Origin: Rhodanobacteraceae bacterium
GTDB lineage: Bacteria > Pseudomonadota > Gammaproteobacteria > Xanthomonadales > Rhodanobacteraceae
DNA length: 64,000 nt
NCBI GenBank assembly: GCA_030123585.1
Contig: CP126120.1
Span: 434,001-498,000 of the forward strand
Direction of reading: 5' to 3'
Shown here piece after piece: positions 18,127-26,906 of this stretch. The first letter of the stretch is position 1. Each line of letters opens with the position of its first letter. Under the pieces are notes generated by a model. It made no database searches. It saw only the letters and a program-made list of their open reading frames with translations, and had not been told where the DNA came from. A program made the translations under genes and the position numbers.

Positions 18127-19400
18127 GCGTGGCCTGTCAATGGAAGCCGCACGCATACGCGCGAGCCTTCGGCATCGCTGAAAGCCTGCAACTCGCCGTG
18201 CATTCTTTCGACCGTCGCCCGCGTCAGCAGCAGCCCGATGCCGAGTCCATCCGGCTTGCTGCTGGCCACCGGAAGCCCGCTTGCGACGGCCTCGGTGAAG
18301 CCACGGCCCTGGTCGCCGATGACGAATTCAATTTGCTTTCCATCCGTGTCCGCAGCCAGCGTCACGACGTTCGAACCGTTGCGCCGCGAAGCGTCGAGGG
18401 CGTTCTGCATGAGGTTGAACAGCGCATGGGCGAGTCCGGGTCGCACTTCGATGGGTTGGTCGCGCAACGCAGGGGCAAGCTGTGTGGTGACCGCCGCCTC
18501 GGGCCGCAATACACGAAAGCGATCGGCGTTGTCGTGCATGTAGGCGCCGAGGGTGGTCGCGCGCATGCCGTCCGCGAGCTGGCCGCGGCCGTATTCGACC
18601 ATTTCGCGCAGGATGTTGCGACACCGCTCCACCTCACCGGTCATCACCTCGAGGTCGGCGCGCAAGGCGGCGTCACCCTCGCGACCACGGCCAAGTTCCG
18701 GAAGCAGGGTTCGCAGCGTGGACAGGGGCGTGTTGAGCCGGTGTGCGGCCTCGGCGGCCTGCGTGGCAATCGCGAGCAAACCCTCGTCGCGCAGGGCACG
18801 CTCGCGCAATCGCCCGATCGCCTCGCGCTGCGTGTTCAGCGACGCATGCATGCGCGCGATGAACACCGCCAGCAGCAGTATCGCGATCATGAAGTTGACC
18901 GTCATGCCGGTCAGGTGCAGGCGGAATGCGTTGCCATGCATGGGCATGTCCGGCAACGGCACGTTGACAAAAATCAGTATGCCGTACACCGCCGCCGCCA
19001 GCGCGGTCACACTGGCGGTAGCCTGCACGGATAGTGCCGCTGCCGACAAGGCCACCGGTACCAGCAGCAACGTGATGAAAGGGTTGCTGGCGCCGCCGGT
19101 GAAGTACAGCGCCCACCCCAGCAGCAGGATGTCGAAGGCCACGTGGCAGAAGGCCTCGGTTTCGCCGAGGGGCCACGCCTGGCGCAGGCGCCAGAACGCA
19201 ACGGGCGTGGCCAGGATCAGGACCGCGATGCCGGCGGCCAGCGGCGCCAGCGGAACCGGGATCCGCAGCCAGATGATCGCCACCGCCACCGCCAGCGCCT
19301 GGCCGAGCGCATCGCACGGGCGCAACCATGCGCTCGTCATGACCAGTGCGCGGGCATCGAAACGCGACGACTCGGCCGGATGGGTACGCAAACGCAACAT
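18123..19400 (-). CDS. regB: RegB/PrrB-type redox sensor histidine kinase
   Basis: 425 residues from the ATG at 19400; the frame is open to 19511. Six membrane helices occupy about 30-185. They contain GGASNPF at 102-108, which matches the GGxxNPF element that binds quinone in RegB. The phospho-acceptor is His220 in AAHRLNTPLSTL. The ATPase domain has the N-box (FNLMQNALDAS) and glycine boxes (GDQGRGF, GLGIGL). In RegB homologues I know, the histidine is followed by Glu; here it is Arg. The kinase presumably phosphorylates the RegA protein encoded directly downstream with a 4-base overlap. Confidence 0.92.
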   Translation of the reverse strand: MLRLRTHPAESSRFDARALVMTSAWLRPCDALGQALAVAVAIIWLRIPVPLAPLAAGIAVLILATPVAFWRLRQAWPLGETEAFCHVAFDILLLGWALYFTGGASNPFITLLLVPVALSAAALSVQATASVTALAAAVYGILIFVNVPLPDMPMHGNAFRLHLTGMTVNFMIAILLLAVFIARMHASLNTQREAIGRLRERALRDEGLLAIATQAAEAAHRLNTPLSTLRTLLPELGRGREGDAALRADLEVMTGEVERCRNILREMVEYGRGQLADGMRATTLGAYMHDNADRFRVLRPEAAVTTQLAPALRDQPIEVRPGLAHALFNLMQNALDASRRNGSNVVTLAADTDGKQIEFVIGDQGRGFTEAVASGLPVASSKPDGLGIGLLLTRATVERMHGELQAFSDAEGSRVCVRLPLTGHA

Positions 19401-19490
19401 GACCCGGGTGACACACTGCAAAGGTTCTGGCCTGATGATAGCCGCCCATGCGGATCGTGTCGGCGTCCGGACAAGCCCCGCGGCAGGCAT

Positions 19491-19499
19491 TGCTACAAT
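19491..19499 (+). promoter_or_regulatory. Extended -10 promoter candidate for the CLC gene
   Basis: TGCTACAAT: an extended -10 (TGn followed by TACAAT at 19494-19499). No good -35 is seen at 16-18 bases, as is common with extended -10 sites. It would start transcription around 19506, about 45 bases before the clc start codon. Confidence 0.45.
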
Positions 19500-19549
19500 T
19501 GGGCGCTGCACCGGGGATCAACGCGAGAGGCGGCAAGAACGTGTGGTTG

Positions 19550-21268
19550 ATGAAGCTGGACCGCACGACGCGGTTGATCGTGATCAGCGTCGCGCTCGGG
19601 GTGGTCGGTGCGCTGGGGGCCCAGCTGTTCCTGCTGATGCTGCATTTGACCGACAGGTACGTGCTCGATTTCCTCGGCCACTACCACACGATCAGCGTGG
19701 CCGCGGCGCACGCCATGGTCGTGCCGCCGAAGCCGTTTACCCACTGGTATTGGTGGGTGCCGATCTCGACCACGCTTGGCGGACTCGTCGCCGGTGTGCT
19801 GATCTACTGGCTGGCACCGGAAACCGAAGGCCACGGCACCGACGCAACACTGGTCGCCTTTCATCGAAACAACGGCCGCATGCGTACGCGCGCGCCGTTC
19901 GTCAAGATCCTCGTCAGCGCGATCACGATCGGCAGCGGCGGGTCGGGCGGTCGCGAAGGACCGACCGCGCAGATCGCCTCGGGCGTCGGCGCCATCGCGG
20001 GTGCCCTGCTCAAACTTCCGGATGACGAGCGGCGGCTGGTGATGTTGATCGGCATGGCCGCCGGCCTGTCCGCCATTTTCAAGAGCCCGCTGGGCACCGC
20101 CATTTTCGCGGTGGAAATCCTCTATTCGCGCATGGCGTTCGAAGGTGGCGCGCTCATCTACACGTTGATCTCGGCCGCCGTCGCCTACGCGATTACCGGT
20201 GCCTTTTCCGGCTACACCCCGTTGTTCCTGTTGCCGATGAGCCAGCGCGTCGTGCAGCCGGTGGATCTGGTGTGGTTTGCCCTGCTCGGCATCCTCGCCG
20301 GCGGACTCGGGGCCTTGTTGCCGACCGTGTATTACCGCATCCGCGATGCCTTCGTGGCCCTCAGGATTCCGAATCACTTCAAGCCCGCGATCGGCGGGCT
20401 GGCCGTGGGGCTCATCGGCATTGCCGTACCGCCCATCATCGGCGGCGGTTACGGCTACATGCAGTTTGCCCTGCAGGGCGGCACCGGGCTGATGGCCTGG
20501 GTGCTGCTGCTGTTCTCGCTGGGCAAGGTGCTGACGCTTTCGCTCACCATCGGTTCCGGCGGCTCGGGCGGCATGTTCGGGCCGACGCTGTACGTGGGCG
20601 CGATGCTGGGTGCCGCGTTTGCGGCGTCACTGAACCTGCTGCATCTCGACGTGGATTCGTCTTGGTTGGCCGTGGTCGGCATGGCCGCAGTGTTTGCCGG
20701 CGGCGCACGCGTGCCGATCGCCTCCATGGTGATGGTGATAGAGATGACCGGCGGCTTCCAGTTGATCATGCCCACCATGATCGCCGTCGCGCTGGCCTTC
20801 ATCGTCCAGGTTGCGCTGACCCGCCACGCGAAATATCCCACCATCTACGAAGCCCAGGTACCGACGCCCGCGGAGAGCCCCGTCCATCGCAGGGCTTACT
20901 ACGATGCCGCCGCCGATCTGCTGCGGCGTCAGGAAATACGGCTGGACAACGACATCCTCTCCAGCGAATTACACGGTGCGCTGGCGCGCGGCGAAGGCAT
21001 CCCGCTCACCCGGCGCAGCGAGCAGCTTTACAGCCTCGCGCTCGCGCCGGGATCGCCGGTGATCGGCAGCGAAGTGCGCAGTCTCGGACTGGCCGACATG
21101 GGTGTGGTCATCGTGGGGCTCATCCGCGGCGAAGGTGACGTCGTGCCTCATGGAGGGACGCGGTTGCAGGTAGGCGATCAACTGCTGGTGGCCGCCGGCA
21201 AGGATGGAATCGAGCGGTTCCGCGCGCTTATTGCTCCGCCCGGCGACAACGAGCACACCACAGCGTAA
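19550..21268 (+). CDS. CLC-family chloride channel / H+ antiporter with TrkA-C-like domain
   Basis: 572 residues. The CLC core has EGHGTDATL in place of the usual GSGIP filter segment, then GSGGSGGREGP, which keeps the gating glutamate of exchangers, and GSGGSGGMFGPTLYVGAMLG for the second filter. About 12-14 helices end near 455. Residues 505-565 resemble a TrkA-C (RCK_C) regulatory domain (PVIGSEVRSLGLADMGVVIV, then RLQVGDQLLVAAG), more often found on K+ transporters and some CLCs. Start ambiguous between ATG 19550 and GTG 19541. It diverges from regB across a 149-base gap. Chloride exchange coupled to acid or redox stress is the likely role. Confidence 0.9.
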   Translation: MKLDRTTRLIVISVALGVVGALGAQLFLLMLHLTDRYVLDFLGHYHTISVAAAHAMVVPPKPFTHWYWWVPISTTLGGLVAGVLIYWLAPETEGHGTDATLVAFHRNNGRMRTRAPFVKILVSAITIGSGGSGGREGPTAQIASGVGAIAGALLKLPDDERRLVMLIGMAAGLSAIFKSPLGTAIFAVEILYSRMAFEGGALIYTLISAAVAYAITGAFSGYTPLFLLPMSQRVVQPVDLVWFALLGILAGGLGALLPTVYYRIRDAFVALRIPNHFKPAIGGLAVGLIGIAVPPIIGGGYGYMQFALQGGTGLMAWVLLLFSLGKVLTLSLTIGSGGSGGMFGPTLYVGAMLGAAFAASLNLLHLDVDSSWLAVVGMAAVFAGGARVPIASMVMVIEMTGGFQLIMPTMIAVALAFIVQVALTRHAKYPTIYEAQVPTPAESPVHRRAYYDAAADLLRRQEIRLDNDILSSELHGALARGEGIPLTRRSEQLYSLALAPGSPVIGSEVRSLGLADMGVVIVGLIRGEGDVVPHGGTRLQVGDQLLVAAGKDGIERFRALIAPPGDNEHTTA

Positions 21269-21641
21269 GGCCACTCCTTTCAAGCGGCCGTTGCGCAATC
21301 TACCCGTGCGATCGGTCGAGGGAAACGAACAAGCGGACGTTCGCATCATGGGTGCGACTGGCTGCAACGGGTCGGTTTGAGCCGTACGGGGCGCACCCAC
21401 CTTGGGGCAGAAAGGCCGTCGCGTCGCCAGTCCACCGGCGTGAGGCGTCCTTAAACGCGAAACTTTGCGAAAATGCCGCGCCAATCTTTCGAAGAATGCA
21501 TGGATTGCAATGTTCGCGGAACCATGCAGTGCCCGGTTCGGGCACCGCGTGATCTCCCGGCAAGCATGAACCGTCCCGTCGCCCAAGCCCGTGCCGGACG
21601 CCGCGCCGTCGTCTGGCACGATTCGGCGGAGTGATGCAAGT
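21269..21641. other. Non-coding interval between the CLC gene and qorB
   Basis: A 373-base stretch between convergent genes. Short open frames exist on both strands but have no family features and are antisense to one another. I see no strong terminator hairpin with a T-run and no repeat of the families found elsewhere. Confidence 0.5.
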
Positions 21642-22487
21642 TCAGACCAGCGCCTCGGCTACCGTCGTGGACATCGGTGTCGTCGGATGGCCGATCAACC
21701 TTGACAGTTCGTGGCTGTCGTCGAAGAGGGCGCCCTGCGAGGCGGACACGTCCCAACTCGCGATGGCCCGCGCGAAATCGGACGGCACGCCAAGGCCTTG
21801 CAATGCCGCGGCGTATTCGGCTTCGGGCAGGTTCCTGTACGGGATCGACTTGCCCGTCTGGCGCGAGATTTCAGCGGCGAGATCCGCGAGCGTCCAGGCC
21901 GTATCACCAGCCAGTTCATAGGTTTGGCCATCATGGCCCTGTCCTGTCAGCACCTTCACGGCTGCTTCCGCGTAATCGGAGCGCGCGGCGGATGAAATCC
22001 TGCCCGCACCGGCGCTGCCGAGGAAAGCGCCGCCGGCGAGCGCACCCGCGATCGAGCCGGTGTAGTTTTCTGTGTACCAGCCATTGCGCAGGATAGTGTG
22101 GGGGATGCCGGAATCCTTCAGCATCCTCTCGGTCTCGAGATGTTCACCGGCAAGATTCAGCCTAGAGGTGTCGGCATGCAGCAGGCTCGTGTAGATGACA
22201 CGTTTCACTTCGGCGTGCCTTGCAGCGTCGATGATGTTGCGGTGCTGACGTGCACGCTTGCCGAGTTCGCTCGCGGAAATCAACAACAAGGTGTCGATGC
22301 CCGCCAGCGCGCGGGCAAGGGTGGCGGGTTGCTCGTAGTCGGCTTCGCGGACCGGCACCCCCAGGTCCGCCGCCTTGGCCGGCGTGCGTGCCAGTCCGAT
22401 AGTGTCCATGGATGGTGCGGTGGCCTTCAGTCTGGCGGCGACGAGCCGGCCCAGGTGGCCGGTAATGCCAGTGATGGCAAGAGTCAT
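21642..22487 (-). CDS. qorB: NAD(P)H:quinone oxidoreductase QorB (NmrA-like)
   Basis: 281 residues. An NAD(P)-binding Rossmann start (AITGITGHLGRLVAARL), then blocks that closely track E. coli QorB/YtfG: LLLISASELGKRARQHRN, YTSLLHADTS, LRNGWYTENYTGS, YELAGDTAWTLADLAAE, LFDDSHELSRLIGHPTTP. QorB reduces quinones with NADPH and is usually redox-inducible. It lies 187 bases downstream of rnhB on the same strand. In many bacteria a HxlR-type repressor is divergent to it; none is present here. Confidence 0.95.
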   Translation of the reverse strand: MTLAITGITGHLGRLVAARLKATAPSMDTIGLARTPAKAADLGVPVREADYEQPATLARALAGIDTLLLISASELGKRARQHRNIIDAARHAEVKRVIYTSLLHADTSRLNLAGEHLETERMLKDSGIPHTILRNGWYTENYTGSIAGALAGGAFLGSAGAGRISSAARSDYAEAAVKVLTGQGHDGQTYELAGDTAWTLADLAAEISRQTGKSIPYRNLPEAEYAAALQGLGVPSDFARAIASWDVSASQGALFDDSHELSRLIGHPTTPMSTTVAEALV

Positions 22488-22674
22488 GGCTAATCACCCG
22501 CGGCAATTTGAGGGACGTCCAATATATGCCTGCGGCGAGCGACAGTGAAGTTGAGTGGGTGACTTTGAGCGCGTTGGCCAACGTGCATCGATCAAAACTC
22601 GCGCAAGTTGCATCCGCGCGCCTTACAGGCTCGATGTGCGATGTCCGCTATTGGCGACTGCGACCGACCGCCGT

Positions 22675-23253
22675 TCACCCAAAGCGAAGACACGCTGCGC
22701 GCACCGGCGCGAAGCTGCGGCGATGTTCGGGGCAGGGCCCGAGGCGTTGCAGCGCCGCGAGGTGTGCGGGCGAAGGGTAGCCCTTGTGTTGCGCGAATCC
22801 GTAGCCGGGCCAGCGCGTTTCGTATTCGACGAGGATGCGGTCGCGTGCGACCTTGGCGAGGATCGAGGCCGCGCTGATCGCGGGTTCGCTGGCGTCGCCG
22901 CCGATGATCGCGCGGGCGGGGCAGGGCAGCGATTTCGGCAGGCGATTGCCGTCGATCAGCGCGAGTGCCGGCGACAGGGCAAGGCGTTCCAGCACGCGCG
23001 TCATCCCGGCGAGGGTGGCCTGCAGGATGTTGATGCGGTCGATCTCGGCAGCTTCGACGCTCACGATCGCGTGCGCCAATGCGCGATCGGTGATCCGCGA
23101 ATACAGCGCTTCGCGGCGACGCGCGGTGAGCTGCTTGGAATCGGCAAGTCCGTCGATGGGACGCGCGGGATCGAGGATCACCGCGGCGACCACCACGGGT
23201 CCCGCGAGCGGGCCGCGCCCGGCTTCGTCCACGCCGGCGACCCACGCGTTCAC
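22675..23253 (-). CDS. rnhB: Ribonuclease HII
   Basis: 192 residues. Cleaves the RNA strand of RNA-DNA hybrids and single ribonucleotides in DNA. The catalytic acids are in [17 protein letters not shown] (Asp and Glu), LIDGN and the [12 protein letters not shown] region. It starts at a GTG whose last bases overlap the stop of the upstream sulfatase gene (GTGA), so expression depends on that gene's translation. In the canonical cluster dnaE follows directly; here dnaE is about 15 kb away, and rnhB is followed by qorB. Confidence 0.97.
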   Translation of the reverse strand: MNAWVAGVDEAGRGPLAGPVVVAAVILDPARPIDGLADSKQLTARRREALYSRITDRALAHAIVSVEAAEIDRINILQATLAGMTRVLERLALSPALALIDGNRLPKSLPCPARAIIGGDASEPAISAASILAKVARDRILVEYETRWPGYGFAQHKGYPSPAHLAALQRLGPCPEHRRSFAPVRAACLRFG

Positions 23254-24974
23254 CTCAGGTCGCCCAGCTTGCCGAACACCCACGCACGGTACGAGTTGCG
23301 CAACGCCGCGTCGCGGCAGTGGAGGTCCTGGCCGTCGCAGCGGTCGCGCAGCAAGGTGTTGGCGATGAAGAACGGATTGCGCGGCAGGTCGGCGGCATCC
23401 AGCAGCAGCGAGCCGAGGTAGGCGATGTCCAGCACCGGATAATTCTCGCGCCGGATCGGCAGGTTGAATCCCTTCAGCATGTAATACGTCACGTACTGCG
23501 CGTCGGGAACCTGCGGCGGCACGCTCTTGGCCAGCGTGTTGATCGCGCCGTCGAACGACGGCTGGTGGTCGCCGAAGTGCAGCAGCAGCGCGGGCCGGTC
23601 GTCGCGGCGCAGGAAGGTTTCCAGCCCCGTCATCGCCGCGTCCGACATCGAAAGCCGTTGCAGGTAGTTGGTGAGATTGAGGTTCAGCCATTCGTCCAGG
23701 GCGGCGTTGCCGGGCGCGAGCTTGCCGGGAAACAACGGCTTGTCGTACGGCGCCGGCAGTTCGGAAAGCGGCGTCATGTGCGGGCCGTGCTGGTGCAGCG
23801 TCAGCACGAACACGAACAGCGGCTTGCCGCCCGCCTTGGCTTTTTCGGCCGCGAACACGCGCTCGAACGCCGCGAACACGGCATCGTCGGTCGCGCCCCA
23901 GCCCAGCCTCAGTTCGCGGCCGCCGTAGAACGCGTCGAAGCCGTAATCGGCGTAGGCGTCGCGCCCGTTCATGAAATCCCCATCGGTGGGATAGATGCCG
24001 ACCGTGCGGTAGCCGTCGGCGTCGAGCAGGCGCGGCAAGGTGAAGCGGATGCGCGGCGCGAGGTTGAACGGCGCGTAGAGCCCTGCGGGTCCGAACAGCG
24101 TGTGCGGCAGGCCCGACAGGAACGCGAATTCGGAGGTCCAGGTGCCGCCGCCCCAGGTGTGCACGTTCAGCCAGCCGTGCGCGATGGTGTTCGCGTCGGC
24201 GTGGAACATGCGTGCATCGCACAGTTTCGAGGTGCACGCGGTGAGCATGCGTGGATCGAAGGTGCTTTCCTCCAGCACCGCGACGATGTCCGGTTTGCGG
24301 ACGGCCGCAGGCGCGCTGGCCGCCAGATCCCGCCAGTTGTCGCGCGCCGCGTCCGCGAGGCGGAAGGCGGGTTCATAGATCCGCGCGTTGCGGATCGAGA
24401 CGATGAAGTCCGACACGAAGCTCTTGTCGTTCATCGCCTCCCACATGCCCTTGTCGTAGACGTGCGCGAACGGACCGCGCGGATACAGCGTCACGCCAAG
24501 GATCACGATCGCGGCAAGCAGGCCCGGCACGCGTCCGCGGCGCGTGGCGGGCATGGGGCTGGCGCCACGCCACAGCACGACCAGCAACAGCGGCACCAGC
24601 ACGATCGCGATCGCGATTGACCCGATGATGAAGGGATAGCGCAGCAGGGTCTGGGCGATTTCGGCGTTGGCGTAATAGACGAGGTCCGGCGCCAGCAGCG
24701 GCGTCGAGAGGTAGCGGAATTTCAGGTTCGCGGCGATGGCGAGCAGCAGCATCGGCAGGCAGCCGGCGACAAGGCCGAACGCAAGCCGGCGGCTGGCGGC
24801 GATGGCGAACAGCATCAGTCCGCCGAGGATGCACGCGGCGAAGGCGGCTTCGAGGGCGGTGTGCTCGGACAGCGGACCCAGCCAGATCGTCGCGAGCAGC
24901 ACGACGAGCGCGATGGCTGGCCGCCAGCTTCGGCGCCATCGCGATGCAGCTGCGCGCGGGTTCGTACTGTTCAT
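23250..24974 (-). CDS. LTA-synthase / OpgB-like sulfatase-family phosphotransferase
   Basis: 574 residues. Five membrane helices (about 19-33, 41-60, 64-83, 115-135, 150-166), then a periplasmic alkaline-phosphatase-fold domain. The nucleophile is probably Thr238 in LEESTFDP. Further family motifs are [26 protein letters not shown] and [11 protein letters not shown], which carry metal ligands. Relatives transfer glycerophosphate or phosphoethanolamine groups to lipoteichoic acid, periplasmic glucans or lipid A. The gene is wedged between lpxB (ATGA overlap) and rnhB (GTGA overlap), so it is made together with the lipid A enzyme. Modification of lipid A or glucans is inference; the substrate cannot be read from sequence. 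Confidence 0.87.
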   Translation of the reverse strand: MNSTNPRAAASRWRRSWRPAIALVVLLATIWLGPLSEHTALEAAFAACILGGLMLFAIAASRRLAFGLVAGCLPMLLLAIAANLKFRYLSTPLLAPDLVYYANAEIAQTLLRYPFIIGSIAIAIVLVPLLLVVLWRGASPMPATRRGRVPGLLAAIVILGVTLYPRGPFAHVYDKGMWEAMNDKSFVSDFIVSIRNARIYEPAFRLADAARDNWRDLAASAPAAVRKPDIVAVLEESTFDPRMLTACTSKLCDARMFHADANTIAHGWLNVHTWGGGTWTSEFAFLSGLPHTLFGPAGLYAPFNLAPRIRFTLPRLLDADGYRTVGIYPTDGDFMNGRDAYADYGFDAFYGGRELRLGWGATDDAVFAAFERVFAAEKAKAGGKPLFVFVLTLHQHGPHMTPLSELPAPYDKPLFPGKLAPGNAALDEWLNLNLTNYLQRLSMSDAAMTGLETFLRRDDRPALLLHFGDHQPSFDGAINTLAKSVPPQVPDAQYVTYYMLKGFNLPIRRENYPVLDIAYLGSLLLDAADLPRNPFFIANTLLRDRCDGQDLHCRDAALRNSYRAWVFGKLGDLR

Positions 24975-26233
24975 GCCGGGATGCCTTCATTGCGCGGCGG
25001 CAGCTTCTGTTCGATCGCGCGCGCCGCGGCGGTGGCGGCGCCGCCGCCGGCGTGCAGCGCGAGGTGCATGCGTTCGAACTCGTGCGTCAACGCATCGCGC
25101 CGGCCGGCATCGCGGAACCAGCCGAGCACGGCGTCCGCCAGCTTTGCCGGTGTGCAATCGCGCTGCATCAGCTCCGGGACCATGGTCTTGCCGGCGAGCA
25201 CGTTCGGCAGCGAGTAAACATCCGTCTTCAACATCCCGAGGCCCTTGACGATGGCGTGCGTGAACGGCGCGATGCGATAGCCGACCACCATAGGGCGTTT
25301 GGCCAGCATCGCTTCGAGCGCCGCGGTGCCGGACGCCAGCAGCACCACGTCGGCGGCGATCATCGCACGGTGGGCGTGGTTGTCGAGGATGGCGGGAATC
25401 GGGAATCGGGAATCGGGAATCGCAAAAGCGGAATCGCGCACGATTCGATCAATTGCTCCGCGACAATGCGCATTCGCCGCCGGAATCACGATCCGCAAGC
25501 CGGGGATTTCGGTCGCCACGCGTCGCGCGGCGTCGAGGAAGATCGCGCCGAGCCGATGGATTTCCGACAGCCGGCTGCCGGGCAGCACCGCCAGCACGGG
25601 AGCGGCGGCGTCGAGACCGAGTTCGCGGCGTGCCGCCTCGCGATCGGGAACCAGCGGGAAACGGTCGGCCAGCGGGTGCCCGACGAAGCGCGCGTCGACG
25701 CCGTGTCTAGTGTAGATCGCGGGCTCCATCGGAAACAGGCACAACACGCGATCGGCTGATTGCCCGATTTTTTCCGCGCGGTTTTCGCGCCACGCCCAGA
25801 CCGACGGGCTGACGTAGTGCATCGGTCGGATGCCTGCGTGCTTCAGTTTCCTTTCGAGGCCAAGGTTGAAGTCCGGCGCGTCGATGCCGATGAAGATGTC
25901 CGGCTTCAGTTCAATCAGGCGCTTCGCCAGCGAGGCGCGCAGCCGCAGCAGTCGCGGCAGGTGGCGCAGCACTTCGGCCAACCCCATCACCGACAGTTCG
26001 GAAACGTCATGCCATGCATCTAAACCCGCCGCGCGCATGCGTGGGCCGCCCACGCCCACGAAACGCGCGCCCGGAAAACGCGCGCGCAACGCGTCGATCA
26101 AGTCCGCGCCGAGTTGGTCGCCGGAATCCTCGCCGGCGACCAGAGCGAAGACGGTACTGGTGGTTTGGCGTTCGGAATTCGGCATCTGGAAAGGAGCGGA
26201 TCGGCGGGTGATGAGGTTGGGCGTGTGAAGCAT
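24971..26233 (-). CDS. lpxB: Lipid-A-disaccharide synthase
   Basis: 420 residues. LpxB joins UDP-2,3-diacylglucosamine to lipid X to form the lipid A disaccharide at the inner membrane. Recognisable blocks: FALVAGEDSGDQLGADLI, PDFNLGLERKLKHAGI, YVSPSVWAWRENRA, FVGHPLADRFP, VLPGSRLSEIHRL and LASGTAALEAML. The protein is longer than usual: an extra N-terminal segment (a second in-frame ATG at 26185 would remove 16 residues) and an in-frame insertion made by four 7-base repeats (25394-25421), read as DSRFPIP. The canonical lpxA neighbour is 3 kb away, so lpxB needs its own promoter, which I cannot identify. Confidence 0.96.
   Translation of the reverse strand: MLHTPNLITRRSAPFQMPNSERQTTSTVFALVAGEDSGDQLGADLIDALRARFPGARFVGVGGPRMRAAGLDAWHDVSELSVMGLAEVLRHLPRLLRLRASLAKRLIELKPDIFIGIDAPDFNLGLERKLKHAGIRPMHYVSPSVWAWRENRAEKIGQSADRVLCLFPMEPAIYTRHGVDARFVGHPLADRFPLVPDREAARRELGLDAAAPVLAVLPGSRLSEIHRLGAIFLDAARRVATEIPGLRIVIPAANAHCRGAIDRIVRDSAFAIPDSRFPIPAILDNHAHRAMIAADVVLLASGTAALEAMLAKRPMVVGYRIAPFTHAIVKGLGMLKTDVYSLPNVLAGKTMVPELMQRDCTPAKLADAVLGWFRDAGRRDALTHEFERMHLALHAGGGAATAAARAIEQKLPPRNEGIPA
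25394..25421. repeat. Four tandem 7-bp repeats inside lpxB
   Basis: Plus strand reads CGGGAAT four times in a row (28 bases), followed by CGC. In the lpxB frame this encodes a short Pro/Ser/Arg linker. The same arrangement, four copies of CGGGACT followed by CGC, lies in metG at 40938-40965. Loss or gain of one unit would shift the frame. Confidence 0.95.
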
Positions 26234-26395
26234 AATGGCTCGCGATTCCCTTCACCTGAGCGCTGGTGCAGAAGTCGGCCGCCAGCAGCGCTCAAAAAAG
26301 TCAAGGATCCGGTGACCGGCATCGTCAGGCGGCGTAGGATACGCAAGCCGGAACGAGGGCCGACGTCTGTCACCACACGTGTGTAGGAAGTCGTC

Positions 26396-26860
26396 ATGAA
26401 CAGCATGTATCCCCGGTCGGTTCCACGCAGCATCCTGTTTGCCGGTATCGCTGCGTGGGCATCATTCGCGTGCCCAGCGATTGCGGACGCCGCATCGGCA
26501 CACCCGATCGCCAATCCCTGCAAATTGCTCACGCAAGCCGAAATCTCGGTCGCGTTGGGCATGAAGTTCGGTGCGGGAGAACTCACCCATCCCGGTCTGC
26601 CGCGTTGCCGTTTTCTCACGGCGTCGCAAGACGAAGTCTTCATCGATGTCGTCGATCCGGGCATGTTCGATGCCTACGCGCATGGCGCCACGCCCATGGC
26701 GGGCATCGGCGACAAGGCGCTGTGGGCGCACGACCGGTTCAGCAGCGATGTCTACATCGTGAAGGGCGGCAACATGGTGACGCTGGGACTTCCGCGCTCC
26801 GTTTCCAGGATGACGCCGGCGCTTGCGAACCTTGCCAAGCTCGTCGCTTCGCGCATGTAG
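26396..26860 (+). CDS. Secreted protein of unknown function, DUF3558-like
   Basis: 154 residues with a signal peptide (RSILFAGIAAWASFACPAIADAA is split by its cleavage region near residue 33). The mature part begins with ANPCKLLTQAEISVALGMKF and has a second Cys in LPRCRFLT, then GIGDKALWAHDRF and VTLGLP. The order resembles extracytoplasmic domains of DUF3558 type, which sit on the outer face of cells; function unknown. It diverges from lpxB and is 46 bases upstream of the prolyl oligopeptidase, so the two may be cotranscribed. Confidence 0.78.
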   Translation: MNSMYPRSVPRSILFAGIAAWASFACPAIADAASAHPIANPCKLLTQAEISVALGMKFGAGELTHPGLPRCRFLTASQDEVFIDVVDPGMFDAYAHGATPMAGIGDKALWAHDRFSSDVYIVKGGNMVTLGLPRSVSRMTPALANLAKLVASRM

Positions 26861-26906
26861 CCGCACTGTGAGCACTCACCGGGAGCGCTCACCTGAGGGT
26901 ATTGCG

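Noticed and set aside
22488..22674. A HxlR-type regulator gene for qorB
   Set aside because: The gap is 187 bases, too short, and its open frames are antisense or without helix-turn-helix features.
25394..25421. Short tandem repeats as a CRISPR array
   Set aside because: Units of 7 bases with no spacers, in frame in lpxB; no cas genes in the window.
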